64,000 nt of DNA from Neisseriaceae bacterium. Lineage in GTDB: Bacteria; Pseudomonadota; Gammaproteobacteria; Burkholderiales; Neisseriaceae. Of the stretch, positions 8,797 through 18,210 are shown one piece after another (position 1 is the first letter of the stretch; every line of letters starts with the position of its first letter). The notes below the pieces were generated by a model. That model was not told the origin of the DNA and searched no databases. It saw only the letters and a list, made by a program, of their open reading frames with translations. The position numbers and the translations under genes were made by a program. The DNA is taken from NCBI GenBank assembly GCA_017458185.1, contig JAFTFY010000015.1, forward strand, positions 1 to 64,000, in the 5' to 3' direction.

Positions 8797-9486
8797 GTTC
8801 AGACTCCTGTAGGTTTTTTGTCATCAATGATGAATGGGTGCGACTATATCGCCTACCAAAAGCCCTGAAAAATGAGTTATTTTCATACAGCGTATTGTTT
8901 TATCCGTGCATATGAAATTTCATCATATATAAAATTTATCATAATAATTGCTTATTATTTTACACTTTTTTAATTACCAAAAAATAATTTCATTATAAAT
9001 AAAAAACAGGACGGAAATGTTCCTGTTATTGTAAAAAATATTTTCAAGCATATTATTTTTATATTATTGATTAAAAATTATTTTTTATTTAATTAGATAA
9101 AGACATTATCAATAAAATAAAAACTAATATACTTTGTATTTTTAAATATTACTTTTAACAAATATAAATTTTTATACCCATTTTATTAAATAACACAAGA
9201 ATAAATATCTTGTAAAAAAATGCTTTCAGGCAGCCTGAAAAATAACTGTTATAACAAGATGAATTTTTTGCCACAGTAATCTTCCGATAAATCAGCGTAA
9301 GCGATTTATATCTCAATAAATTATTTGCAACAACTGGCAAATGGTTAAAAATTTTTTGGGTGATTAAAACAAACCAATTTCATCATCGGAACATTCGTTT
9401 TTTTAAAGTCCAATATTCAAACAGACTTAAAAATGAAAATTTTTTATACATAAAAAAGCCTTTCAGGCTGCCTGAAAACGAAACTT

Positions 9487-9543
9487 ATTTTGACGCAGTC
9501 AAAATCTTTATTTGCAAAGCAAATAAAGGATTGCGAAGCAATC
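9487..9543. repeat. Array of three abutting perfect palindromes
   Basis: 9487-9505 is ATTTTGAC, loop GCA, GTCAAAAT. 9506-9528 is CTTTATTTGC, loop AAA, and its complement. 9529-9543 is GATTGC, loop GAA, GCAATC. They touch end to end without spacers, share no stem sequence, and each closes a three-base loop with C-G. The array lies just after a DUS. Confidence 0.8.
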
Positions 9544-9583
9544 AAGTTGCGTTTCAACGAGCCGTAAGGCGAAGTTAAAAACA

Positions 9584-9610
9584 AAAAACGCCCTGATTGG
9601 GGGCGTTTTT
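9584..9610 (-). terminator. Rho-independent terminator of ddh
   Basis: AAAAACGCCC and GGGCGTTTTT pair around a short loop. The hairpin is 15 bp downstream of the ddh stop and has a U-run on the transcribed strand. Confidence 0.8.
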
Positions 9611-9624
9611 GTGTGTCAGATAAA

Positions 9625-10608
9625 TTACAACATTTCTCGCCGCAATTCATCGGCTGATTTGGGCGACAAGAGTGCTGGGGCAATATCAAACACCGTATAA
9701 GCACCGCTATTGCCTTGCTGGTTTAAGCGATACGCCGCTCTTGCGTATGCCACTAATACGCTTGCCGTAAATTCAGGGTTAGAATCTAATTTCAGCGAAA
9801 ATTCAATAATGTGTTTGGTTTCGCCATTTTCGCCTGTTTGCCCACTTCGCAGAACAAAACCGCCGTGCGGAATGCCGCCGTGTTCGCGTTTTAAAGTTTC
9901 CAAGTCGATAAAATGCACTGTGGTGTCGTAATCGGCAAAATAGTTGGGCATAGTTTTGATTTCATGCTCAATTTTTGCTTTATCCGCACCGTCTTTCACC
10001 ACCACAAAACACTCACGCAAATGTTTTTCTCGGGTGCTTAAATCAGGATTTTTGCCTTGACGCACGCTTTCCAAAGCGGTTTCAATCGGCACAGTGTATT
10101 GTCTTGCGTCCAAAACGCCGTCAATGCGGCGGATTGCGTCCGAATGTCCTTGACTGACCCCTTTGCCCCAGAAAGTGTAACTGTTGCCAACCGTCAGCAC
10201 GCTTTCGCCGATTAAGCGATTGAGCGAGAACAAACCAGGATCCCAGCCCACTGCAATCACGCCGACATTTTTACCGCCTTTGGCAGCGTTATCCACCGCC
10301 GCAAAATGTTCAGGAATTTTAGCGTGGGTGTCGAAACTATCCACCACATTAAAATATTTAACAAATTCAGGCGTTTGCGTAGGTAAATCAGTCGCACTGC
10401 CACCACACAACACCAACACATCAAACTTGCCTGTGTGGCTTAAAATTTCATCAACCGAAAACACCGCCGCACCGTAAGTTTTCACCGCAGACGGATTGCG
10501 GCGTGTAAAAACGCCATAAAATGCCATATCAGAGCAATTTCGCACAGCCAACTCCACGCCACGCCCCAAATTACCGTAACCCAAAACGGCGATTTTAATT
10601 TTATTCAT
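9625..10608 (-). CDS. ddh: meso-Diaminopimelate D-dehydrogenase
   Basis: The start is taken at the ATG 10606-10608 (AAGGATAA upstream), giving MNKIKIAVLGYGNLGRG, with a Rossmann GxGxxG at residues 10-15. An upstream ATG lacks a ribosome site. The 327-residue length, VLVLCGGSATDLPTQTPEFVKYFNVVDSFD region, GWDPGLFSLNR and GKGVSQGHSDAIRRI match Ddh (EC 1.4.1.16). Ddh reductively aminates tetrahydrodipicolinate to meso-DAP with NADPH, a one-step bypass of the succinylase route to lysine and peptidoglycan. It is a stand-alone gene with its own terminator. The upstream spacer is AT-rich. Confidence 0.92.
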   Translation of the reverse strand: MNKIKIAVLGYGNLGRGVELAVRNCSDMAFYGVFTRRNPSAVKTYGAAVFSVDEILSHTGKFDVLVLCGGSATDLPTQTPEFVKYFNVVDSFDTHAKIPEHFAAVDNAAKGGKNVGVIAVGWDPGLFSLNRLIGESVLTVGNSYTFWGKGVSQGHSDAIRRIDGVLDARQYTVPIETALESVRQGKNPDLSTREKHLRECFVVVKDGADKAKIEHEIKTMPNYFADYDTTVHFIDLETLKREHGGIPHGGFVLRSGQTGENGETKHIIEFSLKLDSNPEFTASVLVAYARAAYRLNQQGNSGAYTVFDIAPALLSPKSADELRREML

Positions 10609-10851
10609 TGCATTATCCTTTTTCATCAAATTATGTGACATTATAATATCGTTACATAAGCATAAAATTTTATTTTATCTATTTTTATTGATATTTTTTC
10701 TATGATAAATAATATTTATTAAGATTTTATTTCCGTATTTTGTATTTTTGTAGAATGAATAGATAAAATATTATATTTTATAAATATTTTAGAATTTTAT
10801 TTCAAAAATAATAAAAAAACGCATTTTTATACTTGTTTCAGGCAGCCTGAA
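10609..10851. other. AT-rich spacer upstream of ddh
   Basis: Very AT-rich DNA with no open frame of note and one DUS near 10838-10854. The ddh promoter is presumably here, but no single box pair stands out. Confidence 0.5.
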
Positions 10852-11046
10852 AGCAATGAGCAATGAGAAATTAGCAATGAGCAATGATTTTGTTTTGCCT
10901 TGCGGCAAAACGGATTGTTTTTAAGATAACGCTTCGATTTTATGTTCAGGCAGCCTGAAAACAAAATCGAAGCGTTATCTCAACATATTAGTCAATCCGC
11001 AGGATTGACATAACAACTGCTCACTGCTAACTACTCACTGCCAACT
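10852..11046. repeat. Composite inverted repeat element, complete copy (A)
   Basis: The order from left is: AGCAATGAGCAATGAG tail; hairpin 10892-10911 (GTTTTGCC, TTGC, GGCAAAAC); AGATAACGCTTCGATTTT (10924-10941); a DUS; the mirrored AAAATCGAAGCGTTATCT (10963-10980); hairpin 10991-11009 (GTCAATCC, GCA, GGATTGAC); mirrored CTGCTCACTGC tail. The last codons and stop of the S9 peptidase gene lie inside the right tail, so the element directly abuts that gene's 3' end and may act as its terminator. Confidence 0.8.
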
Positions 11047-13045
11047 GCCTTTGCAAAAACTGTATCACCACTGCGGTGTTTTTTGCCGCTGTATTAAGCG
11101 AAGTGTTGCCGTCGTGTCCGCCGCTTTCATTCAGATACAACAAGGCATTGGCGTGTTTTTCGGTTAATTTGGCGTATAACTTCATGGCGTGAATGGGGGT
11201 TACGCGGTCATCGGCTAAATCTGTGGTGATTAAAGTCGCGGGCAAGTCGCCAGCCACATTATCTAATTGGGCGATTGGGGACAGTCGTTGTAAGGTTGCC
11301 TGAAAGTCCGTGTTACTCGGGTCGCCGTATTCGTCTATCCAAGACGCACCTGCCCCAAATTGCGTGTAGTGCAACATATCGGCAAGTGGTACTTCGGCAA
11401 CCACTGCTGCCATTTTTTGCGGTATTTGGCACATCGCGGCGGCGGCAATTAACGCCCCGTTACTGCCGCCTTGCACAGCGGTTTTGGCAGGCGTTGTTAA
11501 GTTTTTGTGCTGAATATCGTCAATCACTGCCACTAAATCTTCTACTGCTTTATATTTATGCTCTCGTTGTGCGGCATAATGCCAATCCACGCCCAATTCG
11601 CCGCCGCCACGCACGCAGGCAAAAACGATGGCACCACCCAATTCTAACCAGTGTTTGCCCAAAATTTCTTGATAATTGGGCAAGGTATTTTCGCCAAAAC
11701 CGCCATACACCAAAACAATCGTGGGCGTATTGGGATTGGCTTGTTTGCCACACCAAAAATAAGGAATTGCCGTGCCGTCTTGGCTTGTTGCCGTATCTTG
11801 TTTTAATTCAATATTTTCTAAATCAAACACAGGGCGGCGGCGGCGTATCACGCTTAACTCATCGCACCCTGCGTCCCAAAGATACAACACAGGCGGATTG
11901 ATTGCGTCTTCTGCCAAAAAATAAAACACATCGCCGCCCAATGGCTGGTCGGTGAGTTCTATGGTTTTTGCTACAACCTGCGGTGCTGCCACTTCTCGCC
12001 ACGCACCGCCTTCGTTAAGTTGCCATGCTTTGAGCCTGCCTGAAACATTGTCTAAATAATAAATCAACACAAAATGGCGTGAAGTTTCAACTAGTTGCAA
12101 ACTTTGTTTATCCTGCGGATTAAACAGTACAAACGATTCTAACAACTGTCCTTTGGCAAATTTCACCGCGATTAGGCTGCCTGAACGATGTGTTTGCTTG
12201 GTGCGTTTCCATGTCTTTTGCAGACGCAACAGCAAAAAGCCGCCCAAAACGCCGCACAATTCCGCACCGTCTGGCAAGGGCAGAGCCACAGGCTCATCGT
12301 TTTTATCAACCACAAAATATTCAGGCGTAAAAAAGCCGTGATTGACACAAATAATGTCCAAATCCTTGCCCTGCGTATCCAAATACCGCCACGCATCAAC
12401 GCCGACTACATTAGGGGCTGCCTGAAAAATAGGCTTTGCCGTCTCAAAACTATCGCCACGCTGAAACAACCACACTTCTCGCGGATAGCCACTGTGCGTT
12501 AAATGGCGTTCGTCAAACGCAGGACACACCCACAGGCTGTCTTTATCTCGCCACGCAATATGATTTTTACCGCAGGGAAAATGAAAACCGTTTTCCACAA
12601 TTTTTTTATCAATAAAATCAAACTCTAATGTAAAAGCCGCATCCGAACCTTGTGGCGATAAAAACAGCAACGCCCGATTAGGATTAGTCTCGCAATGCGT
12701 AACCCCTGACAGATAAACACTTTCGCCCAATATTTCATCAAAATCAGCCACAGAAAACAAAATTTCCCAATCAGGGATTGCCGCACGATAATACTGGGCA
12801 TTGCACCGCCGATAAACGCCTTTGGGATAATGTTCGTCTTGCAAAAAGTGATACATCACATCATTGTGTTCTTCGCACAAAGGAATGTGGTGCGTGTCGG
12901 AGAGCATTTGCCGAATATCTTGCTGCAAGGCATAAAATTCAGGATTTTGGCACAACAAAATTTCCGTGCATTGCGAAGCCGTCTTGGCAAACAACAGCGT
13001 CTCATCAGAAAGTGTTTCTAAATCAGGGCGATAAGGGGTAAGCAT
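11027..13045 (-). CDS. Prolyl oligopeptidase-family serine peptidase (S9A)
   Basis: The 672-residue cytoplasmic protein has no signal peptide. An N-terminal seven-bladed beta-propeller region (about 60-400) caps a C-terminal alpha/beta hydrolase. The catalytic Ser is in GGSNGA (about 526), the Asp in DLADDRVTP (about 611) and the His in SGGHDG (about 643). The oxyanion motif region IVLVYGGFG and CVRGGGELG are typical of family S9A. It would cleave short peptides, usually after proline. It stands alone, with a DUS pair in the 13046-13224 spacer upstream and the composite repeat at its 3' end. Prolyl oligopeptidase versus oligopeptidase B specificity cannot be settled, but the sequence is closer to the former. 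Confidence 0.88.
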   Translation of the reverse strand: MLTPYRPDLETLSDETLLFAKTASQCTEILLCQNPEFYALQQDIRQMLSDTHHIPLCEEHNDVMYHFLQDEHYPKGVYRRCNAQYYRAAIPDWEILFSVADFDEILGESVYLSGVTHCETNPNRALLFLSPQGSDAAFTLEFDFIDKKIVENGFHFPCGKNHIAWRDKDSLWVCPAFDERHLTHSGYPREVWLFQRGDSFETAKPIFQAAPNVVGVDAWRYLDTQGKDLDIICVNHGFFTPEYFVVDKNDEPVALPLPDGAELCGVLGGFLLLRLQKTWKRTKQTHRSGSLIAVKFAKGQLLESFVLFNPQDKQSLQLVETSRHFVLIYYLDNVSGRLKAWQLNEGGAWREVAAPQVVAKTIELTDQPLGGDVFYFLAEDAINPPVLYLWDAGCDELSVIRRRRPVFDLENIELKQDTATSQDGTAIPYFWCGKQANPNTPTIVLVYGGFGENTLPNYQEILGKHWLELGGAIVFACVRGGGELGVDWHYAAQREHKYKAVEDLVAVIDDIQHKNLTTPAKTAVQGGSNGALIAAAAMCQIPQKMAAVVAEVPLADMLHYTQFGAGASWIDEYGDPSNTDFQATLQRLSPIAQLDNVAGDLPATLITTDLADDRVTPIHAMKLYAKLTEKHANALLYLNESGGHDGNTSLNTAAKNTAVVIQFLQRQLAVSS

Positions 13046-13224
13046 GGTTTTGATTTTTCAATAAATTGAACAAAAATTGATTTTATGCGATTTTTCAGGC
13101 TGCCTGAAAGGTTTTTTCACATTTTCTCCTAATTTTCAGGCTGCCTGAAATTAAATCCATATATTTTCCATAAATCGGTTAGAATGATGTGTTTTACTCG
13201 ATTGAAAAGATAGAAAGAAATACG

Positions 13225-14778
13225 ATGAAAATAGGTATCCCAAAAGAGAGTTTGGACGGCGAAAAACGCGTTGCCGCCACGCCGACTACGGTTGCCCAGT
13301 TAATTAAGTTGGGATTTTCTGTTGCGGTTGAAAGTGGTGCAGGTAAGTTGTCTGGCTTTGCTGATGAAGATTATGTTGCGGCAGGGGCGGAAGTTGCGGA
13401 CAGTGTTTGGTCATCGGATATAGTGTATAAAATCAATGCACCTGCCGATGAAGAAATCGCTACTATGAATGAAAATGCGGTGTTGGTGTCGTTCGTGCAA
13501 CCTGCACAACACCCTGTTTTGGTTGAAAAATTAAAAGATAAAAAAATCACTTCTATGGCTGTGGATATGGTGCCGCGTATTTCGCGTGCTCAATCTATGG
13601 ATGTGCTGTCGTCTATGGCAAATATCAGCGGTTATCGTGCGGTGGTGGAAGCGGCTCATGCTTTTGGGCGTTTTTTCACGGGGCAAATTACTGCCGCAGG
13701 CAAAGTGCCGCCTGCCAAAGTTTTGGTGATTGGTGCAGGTGTGGCAGGGCTGGCAGCGATTGGTGCGGCTCATTCTTTGGGTGCGGAAGTGTATGCGTTT
13801 GATACGCGTCCCGAAGTGGCTGAACAAATTGAGTCTATGGGCGGTCATTTCTTGAAATTGGACTTCAAAGAAGAAGATACAGGTTCGGGCGATGGCTACG
13901 CCAAAGTGATGAGCGAAGAATTTATCGCCGCCGAAATGGCTTTGTTTGCCGAACAAGCCAAAGTGGTGGATATTATTATTACCACAGCCGCCATACCAGG
14001 TAAGGCATCACCCAAACTCATCACCCGCGAAATGGTCGATAGTATGAAACGCGGCTCGGTGATTGTGGATTTAGCCGCCAGTGGCGGCGGTAACTGCGAA
14101 TACACCGTACCAGGTAAGGCGGTGATGACACCAAACGGTGTACGCATTGTGGGTTATACCGATTTGGCAAATCGCTTGTCGGGTCAGTCTTCGCAACTTT
14201 ATGCAACGAATTTGGTGAATTTAAGCAAATTGTTGTCGCCTGAAAAAAATGGCGAAATTGTGTTGAATTTTGAAGACCCGATTATTCGCAATATGACGGT
14301 TACACACCAAGGCGAAGTGATGTATCCGCCGCCGCCGATTCAAGTGTCTGCCGCTCCGAAACAGGAACAGCAAACTGTAGAGCCTGCCCCTGTTAAGGAA
14401 GATAAGCCCACACCAGCATGGAAACGCTTATTGCCTGCGGTATTAGGAGCGGCAGCAATTTTGTTCATTGGTGCGGTTGCTCCTGACGAGTTTTTAACCC
14501 ACTTTATCGTCTTCGCCCTGTCGTGCGTCATCGGCTATTATGTGGTGTGGAATGTAACCCATTCTTTACACACGCCGCTCATGTCGGTTACAAATGCCAT
14601 TTCGGGCATTATTATTGTCGGAGCGTTGCTACAAATTTCGCAGGGTGATGAATCTTCGCCCGCAGGCTACGGTTTTGCGTCATTGTTAGCGTTTATCGGC
14701 ATATTTTTGGTGAGCATTAACATATTTGGCGGCTTTTTCGTTACGCGCCGAATGCTCAATATGTTCCGCAAAGGTTAA
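13225..14778 (+). CDS. pntA: NAD(P) transhydrogenase subunit alpha
   Basis: The start is at the ATG 13225 ([15 protein letters not shown] upstream). An in-frame start at 13189 would add 12 residues that do not look conserved. The 517-residue product is the NAD(H)-binding domain I (dI) with [18 protein letters not shown] and [11 protein letters not shown], then a Pro-rich linker (about 380-405). About four membrane helices at the C-terminus follow. With PntB it forms the proton-translocating transhydrogenase of the inner membrane, which makes NADPH from NADH using the proton gradient. The spacing to pntB is 12 bp, so they are one operon. A -10-like TAGAAT lies at 13180-13185. Confidence 0.95.
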   Translation: MKIGIPKESLDGEKRVAATPTTVAQLIKLGFSVAVESGAGKLSGFADEDYVAAGAEVADSVWSSDIVYKINAPADEEIATMNENAVLVSFVQPAQHPVLVEKLKDKKITSMAVDMVPRISRAQSMDVLSSMANISGYRAVVEAAHAFGRFFTGQITAAGKVPPAKVLVIGAGVAGLAAIGAAHSLGAEVYAFDTRPEVAEQIESMGGHFLKLDFKEEDTGSGDGYAKVMSEEFIAAEMALFAEQAKVVDIIITTAAIPGKASPKLITREMVDSMKRGSVIVDLAASGGGNCEYTVPGKAVMTPNGVRIVGYTDLANRLSGQSSQLYATNLVNLSKLLSPEKNGEIVLNFEDPIIRNMTVTHQGEVMYPPPPIQVSAAPKQEQQTVEPAPVKEDKPTPAWKRLLPAVLGAAAILFIGAVAPDEFLTHFIVFALSCVIGYYVVWNVTHSLHTPLMSVTNAISGIIIVGALLQISQGDESSPAGYGFASLLAFIGIFLVSINIFGGFFVTRRMLNMFRKG

Positions 14779-14790
14779 GGGGGATTGATT

Positions 14791-16176
14791 ATGGCAACAG
14801 GAATCGTTACTTCCGCTTACATTATTGCGGCAATCTTTTTCATTTTGGCACTCGCAGGTTTGTCCAAACAAGAAACCGCCAAAAACGGCAATATGTTTGG
14901 CATGATTGGTATGGCAATCGCCCTAATCGCCACGATTTTCAGCGAAGATGTACAAGGTTTAGGCTGGATTATCATTGCGATGATTGCAGGCGGTGCGGTG
15001 GGCGTTTATAAAGCCAAAAAAGTCGAAATGACACAAATGCCTGAATTGATTGCATTACTGCACAGTTTTGTCGGCTTAACCGCTGTTTTAGTGGGCTTTA
15101 ACAGTTTTATCCAGTCGGATATGTTAGAAAACCCCGATATGGAAACCGTGCATTTAATTGAAGTCTTTTTAGGCGTATTTATTGGTGCGGTAACCTTTAC
15201 AGGCTCGATTGTGGCTTGGGGCAAACTGAAAGGCAAAATCAGCGGCAAACCGATGACACTGCCCCACAAACACCTGCTTAATTTAGCGGCGTTAATCGTG
15301 TCATTTGTGTTGCTGATTATCTTTGTTGCGGTTGAAGGCTCTTGGTTCTGTTTAATCTTAATGACCATTATCGCTTTGGCATTCGGCTGGCATTTGGTGG
15401 CGTCTATCGGTGGTGCGGATATGCCTGTGGTGGTTTCAATGCTGAACTCCTATTCAGGCTGGGCAGCCGCTGCCGCAGGTTTTATGTTAAGCAACGACTT
15501 GTTGATTGTAACAGGTGCATTAGTCGGTTCATCAGGGGCGATTTTGTCCTACATTATGTGCCGTGCAATGAACCGCTCGTTTATTTCCGTGATTGCAGGC
15601 GGCTTCGGCACAGACGGCTCGTCAAGTGCGTCCAGTGAAGAAGTCGGCGAATATCGAGAAGTCAAACCTGCCGATGTGGCTGATATGCTCAAAAATGCAA
15701 ACAGCGTGATTATCACACCAGGCTATGGCATGGCAGTGGCACAAGCACAATATCCAGTGGCAGAAATCACCGAAAAACTGCGTCAAAAAGGGGTAAGCGT
15801 GCGTTTTGGCATACACCCTGTTGCAGGACGCTTACCTGGACATATGAATGTACTTTTGGCAGAAGCCAAAGTACCGTATGACATTGTGTTGGAAATGGAC
15901 GAAATCAATGACGACTTCGCCGACACTGATGTGGTTTTGGTGATTGGTGCAAACGACACCGTCAATCCAGCAGCCATGACTGACCCCAACAGCCCGATTG
16001 CAGGTATGCCCGTGCTGCGTGTGTGGGAAGCCAAAACGGTTGTGGTCTTCAAACGCTCCATGAACACAGGCTACGCAGGCGTGCAAAATCCATTATTCTT
16101 CAATGAAAACAGCGTGATGTGCTTCGGCGACGCCAAAGCAACGGTTGATGAAATTTTGCATTGTTTGAATGGCTAA
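14791..16176 (+). CDS. pntB: NAD(P) transhydrogenase subunit beta
   Basis: The ATG at 14791 follows AAGGGGGA. The in-frame TTG at 14785 is too close to that site. The 461-residue product (E. coli PntB 462) has about eight or nine membrane helices in residues 1-260, including the conserved [20 protein letters not shown] stretch. The C-terminal NADP(H)-binding domain III has [11 protein letters not shown] and [14 protein letters not shown]. It partners PntA. A strong terminator follows at 16184-16207. Confidence 0.96.
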   Translation: MATGIVTSAYIIAAIFFILALAGLSKQETAKNGNMFGMIGMAIALIATIFSEDVQGLGWIIIAMIAGGAVGVYKAKKVEMTQMPELIALLHSFVGLTAVLVGFNSFIQSDMLENPDMETVHLIEVFLGVFIGAVTFTGSIVAWGKLKGKISGKPMTLPHKHLLNLAALIVSFVLLIIFVAVEGSWFCLILMTIIALAFGWHLVASIGGADMPVVVSMLNSYSGWAAAAAGFMLSNDLLIVTGALVGSSGAILSYIMCRAMNRSFISVIAGGFGTDGSSSASSEEVGEYREVKPADVADMLKNANSVIITPGYGMAVAQAQYPVAEITEKLRQKGVSVRFGIHPVAGRLPGHMNVLLAEAKVPYDIVLEMDEINDDFADTDVVLVIGANDTVNPAAMTDPNSPIAGMPVLRVWEAKTVVVFKRSMNTGYAGVQNPLFFNENSVMCFGDAKATVDEILHCLNG

Positions 16177-16183
16177 TAAAATA

Positions 16184-16212
16184 AAACGGTATCGCAAGAT
16201 ACCGTTTTTTTT
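16184..16212 (+). terminator. Rho-independent terminator of pntAB
   Basis: AAACGGTATC and GATACCGTTT pair around GCAA, followed by a T-run. A DUS follows directly. Confidence 0.85.
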
Positions 16213-16233
16213 CAGGCAGCCTGAAAAAAGATA

Positions 16234-16277
16234 CTGTCATTACGAACATTAACAAAGTTAATGCGTAGTAATCTCCT
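16234..16277 (+). repeat. Divergent palindrome cassette
   Basis: Flanks TGTCATTACGAA and CGTAGTAATCTCC are a diverged form of TGTCATTGCGAG / CGTGGCAATCTC. They enclose the palindrome CATTAAC, AAA, GTTAATG (16247-16263). Confidence 0.6.
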
Positions 16278-16330
16278 GACTACGAAGAGTAGCACTGCAA
16301 AAAATCTTTCAGGCAGCCTGAAATAAAAAA

Positions 16331-16573
16331 TCAAGCGATTAAGTTTAATGCTTTTGCCACTTCATACACATACAGTACGGTAAATGGAATAGCGACCACA
16401 AGCCATGCTCGAAAAAAATTCTTTTTCGTAGGCGTTGTGGCAGTAAATGAAAAAATCGATAATAAAATAATATTCAAAATAGGAATATTGGCCAAAATAA
16501 CCATTCCTATCCAATAAGGAATACTAATAATATTTTCTGTATTATCTTTTTGTATATTTACTTGTTTATACAT
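16331..16573 (-). CDS. Small hydrophobic protein, hypothetical
   Basis: The 80-residue protein has two predicted membrane helices (about 19-43 and 53-73) separated by a basic loop (PTKKNFFRA). The ATG is preceded by ATGGAAATTAAAA, a plausible ribosome site. It is 18 bp downstream of another small membrane protein gene, likely in the same transcript. No family is recognised. Confidence 0.55.
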   Translation of the reverse strand: MYKQVNIQKDNTENIISIPYWIGMVILANIPILNIILLSIFSFTATTPTKKNFFRAWLVVAIPFTVLYVYEVAKALNLIA

Positions 16574-16591
16574 TTTTAATTTCCATATTGA

Positions 16592-16921
16592 TTATTTTGA
16601 CGAGTACATTATCATACCTAAAAATAAACCAATGATAAAAGCCATAATATAAACAATAAATAAAGCAATAGAGAAATTTTTTAAGTTTTTGTTTTTTGTA
16701 ATAAAAAATAAAACAACAGGTATAGCAAAAGTAGATAATAAGTTAATCCCATATTGCTTATTAAACATTGCAGGGAACAGATATATAGGCAATATAATGA
16801 TTAACCATTCCAAAAACGAAACCACACGCACTTGTTCGCCTGTTTTTTGGTATTTGGATTTTTGGGAAATAAAATCGTTTTCACTTTGTGGCGGTGAATA
16901 TGGATTGTCGTAGTCTTGCAT
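16592..16921 (-). CDS. Small membrane protein with NPYSPP N-terminus, hypothetical
   Basis: The 109-residue protein starts MQDYDNPYSPPQSE, a Pro/Tyr-rich cytoplasmic N-terminus seen in several small bacterial membrane proteins. It then has three or so hydrophobic helices (about 35-52, 60-75 and 82-104). AAAGGAAA lies upstream of the ATG. It is paired with the 80-residue membrane protein downstream. Function unknown. Confidence 0.6.
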   Translation of the reverse strand: MQDYDNPYSPPQSENDFISQKSKYQKTGEQVRVVSFLEWLIIILPIYLFPAMFNKQYGINLLSTFAIPVVLFFITKNKNLKNFSIALFIVYIMAFIIGLFLGMIMYSSK

Positions 16922-16983
16922 TATTTAATTTCCTTTTATCAATTTTCTTTTTTCAGGCAGCCTGAAAGCACTTCCCGTGCAGG

Positions 16984-17018
16984 AAATAAATCCGCCCCTT
17001 TCAAGGCGGATTTTATTT
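16984..17018 (-). terminator. Terminator of the Sel1-repeat gene
   Basis: AAATAAATCCGCC and GGCGGATTTTATTT form a hairpin six bases past the stop of the gene at 17024-17530. Confidence 0.75.
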
Positions 17019-17023
17019 CAACA

Positions 17024-17530
17024 TTATTTACCCATTCTGCGGCGGACATTTTCCAACGCTTCTTGCGAACGCTTATGCCCGCGTGCGGCGGCTTTACTGA
17101 AATGGTATTCGGCTTTTTTCAAATCCACAGCCGTGCCGTAGCCGTTTTCGTACATCACGCCTAAATTAAAATTAGCCGCTACATCGTTTCTTTCTTCGGC
17201 AGATTGGTGCAATAATTGCAAGGCTTTTTCATCATTATTTTGCGTATTATCACGCGTATATAAACCAGCCAAGTTGTTTTGTGCCATTTTATTGCCTTGT
17301 TTGGCAGATTTTTCTAACCATTCATAGGCTTGACTGTCGTTGCGTTCCACACCCCAGCCGCGTTTGTACATTGTTCCCAAAATGGCTTGGGCATTGGGAT
17401 TCCCCTCTTCTGCCGCTCGCTGAATTTCGGGTAAGTGGCGAATGTAATCTTCTTTGATTTCTGCCACTGTTTTGGCAGTTGCTATATTCAAAGAACACAA
17501 TAATGCTGCAAATAATAAGGCTTTTTTCAT
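17024..17530 (-). CDS. Sel1-like repeat protein, secreted
   Basis: The 168-residue product has a signal peptide (MKKALLFAALLCSLNIATA, cleavage near residue 19) and about three Sel1/TPR-like repeats. These are visible as AQAILGTMYKRGWGV, AQNNLAGLYTRD and ANFNLGVMYENGYGT, with the A-W/Y-LEKSA signature between them. Sel1 repeats form alpha-solenoids for protein-protein contact, so a periplasmic scaffold role is likely but the partner is unknown. It has its own terminator, with palindrome-rich DNA upstream. Confidence 0.82.
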   Translation of the reverse strand: MKKALLFAALLCSLNIATAKTVAEIKEDYIRHLPEIQRAAEEGNPNAQAILGTMYKRGWGVERNDSQAYEWLEKSAKQGNKMAQNNLAGLYTRDNTQNNDEKALQLLHQSAEERNDVAANFNLGVMYENGYGTAVDLKKAEYHFSKAAARGHKRSQEALENVRRRMGK

Positions 17531-17668
17531 TGAAAACTCTCCAAAAGATAAAGGTTGAAAGGTGTGTTGATTATCGCATTAAAACCTTTTGCAACGCAAA
17601 ATAAACACCTGATGAAAGGACATTTATAGACAAAAAAACAACATTCAGGCTGCCTGAAATAAGGTTTC

Positions 17669-17750
17669 GTTGATACGAAGTATCAACCTTTGATAAACGC
17701 AGTTTATCAAAGAAGATGACGAAGTCATCAAACCGAACAAAGGCGAAGCC
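17669..17750. repeat. Array of GNA-loop palindromes
   Basis: 17669-17687 is GTTGATAC, GAA, GTATCAAC. 17688-17712 is an 11-bp stem CTTTGATAAAC around GCA. 17715-17729 is GATGAC, GAA, GTCATC. 17742-17750 is GGC, GAA, GCC. The first two abut exactly. Stem sequences are unrelated, but all loops are GNA closed by C-G. The array follows a DUS at 17645-17658. Confidence 0.8.
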
Positions 17751-17760
17751 AAAAGTCGTA

Positions 17761-18210
17761 TTACGCAATAATTTCTTGATAATAAATAAAATGTTCGGCA
17801 ATTCGGGCAAAGATTTCCATAAGTTGTTTATCTTGCGGCGTTTTCATTTGGCTGATTTTATGGGCAAATGGTTCGGGCAGAATATCAATCAGCAAAAAGC
17901 GTTTATTATCTTGAACATAAACTAATGCACGGTCTGATGTGCGAAGACGGTGATTTTGCCAGTTTTTATTCCATTTATCTGACTGAATTTTATCCAATAA
18001 AGGAACTAAATGCGTGTGTCGCAACACATAATTTTTGCCATTCACTTTGGGTGTGATATAAGCGGTATCTTTACCAAATTCATAAAAATCATCTTCACCG
18101 TTTTCACCTGCCATTTTCCATTCACGAAAGAGATTGATTAACTCCTGTGGGTCGGCATTATTATTGAATAACGATTGAGAGAGTTGAGTGGTTATTTCTA
18201 CGCTTATCAT
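17761..18210 (-). CDS. YafO-like type II toxin (putative mRNA interferase)
   Basis: The 149-residue protein shares the pattern of the YafO family. FGKDTAYITP corresponds to the FGRDALY region, TSDRALVYVQDNKRFLLIDILPE to the central strand block, and MEIFARIAEHF to the C-terminal helix. YafO cleaves mRNA on the ribosome near the start codon. The ATG overlaps the stop of the upstream 83-residue gene (ATGA, 18207-18210), the classic antitoxin-toxin coupling. Family membership is by eye and distant. Active-site residues of YafO are not well enough defined for a residue check. Confidence 0.65.
   Translation of the reverse strand: MISVEITTQLSQSLFNNNADPQELINLFREWKMAGENGEDDFYEFGKDTAYITPKVNGKNYVLRHTHLVPLLDKIQSDKWNKNWQNHRLRTSDRALVYVQDNKRFLLIDILPEPFAHKISQMKTPQDKQLMEIFARIAEHFIYYQEIIA

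Larger units (their letters stand above)
8797..9624. other. AT-rich intergenic region upstream of pilC, with DUS and palindromes
   Basis: No convincing gene is present. 8850-9220 is extremely AT-rich and probably holds the pilC promoter. DUS copies lie near 9226-9242 and 9462-9478. Three abutting palindromes occupy 9487-9543, and a terminator hairpin lies at 9584-9610. Confidence 0.6.

Noticed and set aside
9155..9578. Two short frames in the AT-rich region upstream of pilC
   Set aside because: They are low-complexity, read through DUS sequence and have no conserved features.
11275..11901. 208-codon plus-strand frame opposite the S9 peptidase
   Set aside because: It is antisense to the catalytic domain of a conserved enzyme and has Arg-rich, low-quality translation.
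17571..17810. 79-codon minus-strand frame between the Sel1 and toxin genes
   Set aside because: Most of it is the palindrome array and a DUS, and it overlaps the toxin 3' end.
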